Shown: piece by piece, positions 60,599 through 64,000 of the stretch
How positions within the stretch are numbered: the first letter of the stretch is position 1
How the letters are laid out: each line of letters opens with the position of its first letter
Assembly (NCBI RefSeq): GCF_048571125.1
Contig: NZ_CP182343.1
Span: 744,001-808,000 of the forward strand
Direction of reading: 5' to 3'
Length of the DNA: 64,000 nucleotides
Source: Arcobacter siniprincipis
GTDB taxonomy: Bacteria > Campylobacterota > Campylobacteria > Campylobacterales > Arcobacteraceae
The notes under the pieces: generated by a model
What the model was told of the DNA's origin: nothing
The model's database searches: none
Seen by the model: the letters and a program-made list of their open reading frames with translations, nothing else
Made by a program: the position numbers and the translations under genes

Positions 60599-63037
60599 GT
60601 GTCAAAAGTTAAGTGTAATCATTGTCATTTAGAATTTAATGATAATGTGATGATAAAAGAAGAAGAGTTAAACTTTTGTTGTAAAGGTTGCCAAGGAGTT
60701 TACCACCTCTTACAAGATCAAAATCTTGATTCATTTTATGATAAATTAGGTAACAAAACTATTGAACCACCCCTTGAAGCAAATAGTGATTTAAATAAAT
60801 TTGATACTCAAAGTTTTGAAAAAATCTATGTAACTCTTGATGAAGATGGATATAAAAAAGTTGATTTAATTATTGAAGGAATTCATTGTGCCGCTTGTAT
60901 TTGGCTTAATGAAAAAGTTCTTTATAATACAGATGGAATAATTGATGCAAGCATTAATTTTACAAATAATAAAGCAAAAATAGTTTGGAATAGTAAAAAA
61001 ATAGCTTTATCCCAAATAATAGAAAAAATAAGAAGCATAGGATATAACGCTTTTGCTTATAATTCTAAAATAGCTGATGAAAAGGCATCTTTAGCAAAAA
61101 GAGACTATTTTATTAGAATGATGGTAGCAGTTTTTGCAACAATGAATATAATGATGCTTTCCGTTGCAAAATATACCGGATTTTTTACAGGAATTACTCC
61201 TGAAGTTAAACATTTAATTCATTTAGGTGAATTTATATTAGCTACACCTGTAATTTTTTATAGTGGATGGATTTTTTACAGAGGTGCATATTATGGCTTA
61301 AAAAACCGTATATTAAATATGGACTTTTTAGTAAGTGCAGGTGCCACATTTAGTTATATTTACTCTGTTTTTATACTTTTTGGACTAAAAGGTGAGAGCT
61401 ATTTTGACTCTGTAAGTATGATTATTACTTTTGTATTAGTTGGTAAATATCTTGAAGTACTTGGAAAAAAATCTGCAGTTGATACCCTTGATACGATTAA
61501 AAGTCAAATACCTTTAGAAACGACACTTATAAAAGAGGGTAAAAAAGTAGAAGTATCTGTAGAAGATATACAAATAGGTGATATAGTAGAATTAAAAACA
61601 GGGGATAAAGCAAGTGTTGATGGAATAATTACTAAAGGTGAGAGCTCTTTTGATGAGTCCTCAATTTCTGGTGAATCATTACCTATTTATAAAAAAGTTA
61701 ATGATGTAATTTATTCAGGAACATTAAATCAAGATTCTCTCGTGCAATATAGAGTAACAAAAACTTTTAAAGATTCGACTTTAAACTCTATTGTTACCTT
61801 ATTAGAGGATTCACTTGCTTCAAAACCGAAAATAGAACATAAAGCAAATGAGATATCAAAAGGCTTTTCTTTAATGATTTTAACTTTGTCAATTCTTACT
61901 TTTTTTGTTTGGTACTATTTTGGTATTGATTTAGGCTTTAATTATGATGGCGTTAATCATTTTGAAAAATCATTTATTGTAGCAATTTCAGTTATTGTAA
62001 TAGCTTGTCCTTGTGCTTTAGCCCTTGCTACTCCAATTGCAAGTTTAATTGGAATATCAGAGTTAGCAAAAAAAGGTTTACTTTTTAAGGAAGCAAAATT
62101 TATTGAAGAATTAGCCCGAACTACTAAGTTAGTCGTTGATAAAACAGGAACAATTACCAATGGGAAATTGTCTATTGTAAAAGCACAAATTTTAGATGAT
62201 AATATTCACAAATTGGATTTATTATATTCTTTATTAGACAGTTCTACTCATCCTATTAGTATTTCAATAAAAGATTATTTAAAAAACCATTATAAAAATT
62301 TGAGTTTGAAAAACTTAAATAATGTGAAAACATTACAAGCAAAAGGTTTGAAAGCAATTTATAAAAATTTGGAAGACAAAGAGTTTGAAATTCTTGGTGG
62401 AAATCAAAAACTTATGGAAGAGTTTGGAATAAAATATAAGTTTGATTCACAAAACTCTGTATATATTTTTGCTATAAATAAAAAAGTAATTGCTACTTTT
62501 GAATTAAAAGATGAGATAAAAGATTTTGCAAAAGAATTTGTAAGTAACTCTTTAAAAAATAATATTGATGTTATAATGTTAACTGGTGATAATCAAAATG
62601 TAGCAAATTATGTTGCGAAAGAAGTTGGAATTAAAACTGTTGTTGCAAATATAAATCCAATACAAAAAGCAAAATATATTAATAAGTTAAAAGAAGAAGG
62701 TCATATAGTTGTAATGGCAGGAGATGGAGTTAATGATTCAGTAGCACTAAGTAGTGCAAATGTTTCGATTGCCATGGGAAATGGTGCTGATATTTCTATT
62801 GCTGTATCAGATATTGTTTTATTGAATAACTCTTTGGAAAGTCTAAATCAAGCTTTTATTATCTCTAGAAAAACATATAAATTTATAAAACAAAATTTAG
62901 CAATATCTTTGATATATAATTTAGTTACGATTCCTTTAGCCATGGCAGGATTTGTAATGCCACTTGTTGCTGCATTATCAATGAGTTTAAGTTCATTAAT
63001 AGTTGTTGCAAACTCACTTAGAATAAAAGGAAAATAG
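60599..63037 (+). CDS. ccoI: CcoI/FixI-type copper P1B-ATPase for cbb3 oxidase
   Basis: 812 residues. N-terminal CNHCH and CCKGC cysteines of the CcoI cap, then an HMA domain with HCAAC (C97, C100), eight membrane helices with CPCALALATP, the phosphorylation site DKTGTIT, ATP-domain HPISISI and GDGVND near the end. Exports Cu+ to the periplasm for cbb3-type cytochrome oxidase assembly. GTG start at 60599 after TAGGAA. Its stop abuts ccoS. Confidence 0.92.
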   Translation: MSKVKCNHCHLEFNDNVMIKEEELNFCCKGCQGVYHLLQDQNLDSFYDKLGNKTIEPPLEANSDLNKFDTQSFEKIYVTLDEDGYKKVDLIIEGIHCAACIWLNEKVLYNTDGIIDASINFTNNKAKIVWNSKKIALSQIIEKIRSIGYNAFAYNSKIADEKASLAKRDYFIRMMVAVFATMNIMMLSVAKYTGFFTGITPEVKHLIHLGEFILATPVIFYSGWIFYRGAYYGLKNRILNMDFLVSAGATFSYIYSVFILFGLKGESYFDSVSMIITFVLVGKYLEVLGKKSAVDTLDTIKSQIPLETTLIKEGKKVEVSVEDIQIGDIVELKTGDKASVDGIITKGESSFDESSISGESLPIYKKVNDVIYSGTLNQDSLVQYRVTKTFKDSTLNSIVTLLEDSLASKPKIEHKANEISKGFSLMILTLSILTFFVWYYFGIDLGFNYDGVNHFEKSFIVAISVIVIACPCALALATPIASLIGISELAKKGLLFKEAKFIEELARTTKLVVDKTGTITNGKLSIVKAQILDDNIHKLDLLYSLLDSSTHPISISIKDYLKNHYKNLSLKNLNNVKTLQAKGLKAIYKNLEDKEFEILGGNQKLMEEFGIKYKFDSQNSVYIFAINKKVIATFELKDEIKDFAKEFVSNSLKNNIDVIMLTGDNQNVANYVAKEVGIKTVVANINPIQKAKYINKLKEEGHIVVMAGDGVNDSVALSSANVSIAMGNGADISIAVSDIVLLNNSLESLNQAFIISRKTYKFIKQNLAISLIYNLVTIPLAMAGFVMPLVAALSMSLSSLIVVANSLRIKGK

Positions 63038-63265
63038 ATGATAGGAAGTACACTTTTGTTGATGTTAGTTGTTGGATTAGTTGTTTCATTCGCAATTTTA
63101 GGCATGTTTATTTGGGGTGCAAAAACAGGACAATTTGATGATAGTAATAAAATGATGGATGGATTGCTTTTTGATTCGCAAGAAGATTTAAATGAGGCAA
63201 TTAATAGAAAAAATAAAAAAGAACAAGATAAAGAAGATCAAAAAAAAAGTAAGTCAAAAAATTGA
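63038..63265 (+). CDS. ccoS: cbb3 oxidase assembly protein CcoS/FixS
   Basis: 75 residues: one membrane helix (about 5-27), WGAKTGQFDDSNKMMDGLLF typical of CcoS with the conserved FDD motif, and a charged Lys/Glu tail that is longer than usual. Needed for assembly of the cbb3 oxidase; located directly after ccoI. Confidence 0.9.
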   Translation: MIGSTLLLMLVVGLVVSFAILGMFIWGAKTGQFDDSNKMMDGLLFDSQEDLNEAINRKNKKEQDKEDQKKSKSKN

Positions 63266-63273
63266 CTTACTTT
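63246..63273 (-). terminator. Terminator of the cytochrome c gene, overlapping the ccoS end
   Basis: Perfect 12-bp stem AAAGTAAGTCAA with a 4-base loop. On the minus strand it is followed by a T9 run, so it mainly ends the cytochrome c transcript. On the plus strand it covers the final ccoS codons and stop. Confidence 0.75.
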
Positions 63274-63291
63274 AACAAAGTTTAAAAATGA

Positions 63292-63573
63292 TTATAATTT
63301 AGAAATTTTTTCAGCGATTTCTTTTATGTCAGCATCAGAAAGTCTTGCAACTTGACCTTTCATAACACCTTTCATAGCACCACCATAAGTCCCAGCTTTA
63401 TAACCTTTTAAAGCTTCTTCTACTTTTGCAGCAGGCCAACCTTTAATAATTTGAGATTTTCCCAATGCAGGTTTTTCAAAGTTTGCACCATGGCATCCAG
63501 CACATGCAGCTGTATTTGCAGCTGCAAAAAGTGATGCTGTCGCAATCACTGTTCCTAAAACTATTTTTTTCAT
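63292..63573 (-). CDS. Small periplasmic cytochrome c
   Basis: 93 residues. Signal peptide 1-18 followed by one heme site CAGCH (C24, C27, H28) and a methionine-rich segment (GGAMKGVMKG) that should supply the axial Met. Cytochrome c553-like class I protein. Likely electron donor to the cbb3 oxidase whose assembly genes lie beside it. Convergent with ccoS. Confidence 0.92.
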   Translation of the reverse strand: MKKIVLGTVIATASLFAAANTAACAGCHGANFEKPALGKSQIIKGWPAAKVEEALKGYKAGTYGGAMKGVMKGQVARLSDADIKEIAEKISKL

Positions 63574-63703
63574 TTGTTCTCCTTGAAATTTGAAGCTTAA
63601 TTTTACCTATAATTTCTTTTTATTAGCTTATATTATTTGCTAAATAACTTTATGTAAAGTCTATTTATAATATAGTTAATAAATTATTAATATTAGGCAT
63701 AAA

Positions 63704-64000
63704 ATGGATAATAATGAGTTTGTTCTTCAAATAAAAGAGTTAAATTTTGGCTATAAAAAAGACAAATTAATTTATAATAATTTTTCCTTAAATTTAAAAA
63801 AATCAGAAGTTAAATCAATAGTTGGTGCTAGTGGAAGTGGTAAAAGTACCCTTTTTGAACTAATTACAAAATCACTAAAGCCTTTAAAAGGGCATATAAT
63901 CTCATCAAAAATAGCTTCAATTTATCAAGACCCTTACAGTTCATTTCATCCTACATATTCAATACTTGATCAAATAAATGATGTAGTTCCTAATATAAAT
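63704..64000 (+). CDS. ABC transporter ATP-binding protein, 3' truncated
   Basis: The first 99 codons of an ATPase that continues beyond the window. Walker A VGASGSGKST and a Q-loop IYQDPYSSFHPTYSILDQI, typical of peptide/nickel (DppF/NikE) type importers. ATG at 63704 after a TTAGG-like site. Substrate not determinable here. Confidence 0.85.
   Translation, partial: MDNNEFVLQIKELNFGYKKDKLIYNNFSLNLKKSEVKSIVGASGSGKSTLFELITKSLKPLKGHIISSKIASIYQDPYSSFHPTYSILDQINDVVPNIN

Overview
The window is AT-rich DNA from a Campylobacterota bacterium, most likely an Arcobacter-group member. I infer this from gene content and order recalled for the phylum. Examples are folK/aroQ/aminofutalosine deaminase/sppA, NifU-like/hypothetical/murE, and rpsB/tsf/ABC ATPase/acidic protein/gmk. 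A Campylobacter-type malate:quinone oxidoreductase, CcoI/CcoS for a cbb3 oxidase and a cowN gene (which hints at nitrogen fixation) also fit. No rRNA gene or species marker is present, so genus level is an inference.

Layout. 1-11336: a plus-strand formate hydrogenlyase operon. It holds hyfB (5' end outside the window), hyfC, hyfE, hyfF, hyfG, hyfH, hyfI, hycH, hycI, focA and a cysteine-type fdhF, closed by a strong terminator. 11422-12566: a small lipoprotein, a membrane-anchored hypothetical and a palindromic dispersed repeat. 12565-20399 (minus): lepA, an OmpA-family porin-like protein, prs, two different mnmA paralogues, folK and an M24 aminopeptidase. 20463-23051 (plus): aroQ, an aminofutalosine deaminase-like gene (menaquinone pathway) and sppA. 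23053-27610: a second copy of the palindromic repeat, then a single large gene encoding TIR, NACHT and about fourteen propeller blades. This gene is more AT-rich than its neighbours and is a candidate anti-phage STAND sensor.

27702-32769: pta-ackA, cowN, an AraC-type regulator and a second ackA. 32857-39944 (minus): an acetate-uptake module (DUF4212 protein and a sodium:solute symporter) with a cNMP/CBS/nucleotidyltransferase protein and an exonuclease. It is preceded by a Cache histidine kinase and an OmpR-type regulator, and a tandem 11-bp repeat lies in front of the symporter operon. 40017-40763 (minus): eight tRNA genes in two identical-order blocks (Lys-Glu-Val-Asp twice) behind a near-ideal sigma-70 promoter embedded in the end of cinA. 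41380-42732: mqo.

43062-48045 (plus): ileS, a tiny membrane protein, a NifU-domain protein, a hypothetical and murE. 48036-51972 (minus): a membrane coiled-coil protein and a MoxR/DUF58/short membrane protein/VWA operon. 52260-54642 (plus): a SCO1-like copper protein translationally coupled to a multi-TM chemoreceptor with a CheR-binding tail. 54897-58876 (plus): rpsB, tsf, ABC ATPase, acidic protein and gmk. 58873-60492 (minus): a REC-degenerate GGDEF-EAL protein. 60599-63265: ccoI and ccoS. 63292-63573 (minus): a small cytochrome c. 63704 to the end: a truncated peptide/nickel-type ABC ATPase.

How the parts fit. FocA, FdhF and Hyf form a formate-to-H2 route. Pta-AckA (twice) and the ActP-like symporter with its two-component system handle acetate. 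Mqo, the menaquinone step, CcoIS, SCO1 and cytochrome c serve respiration. The TIR-NACHT gene, flanked by a repeat and a terminator, stands alone and looks accessory. I saw no CRISPR array, insertion sequence, prophage or rRNA.
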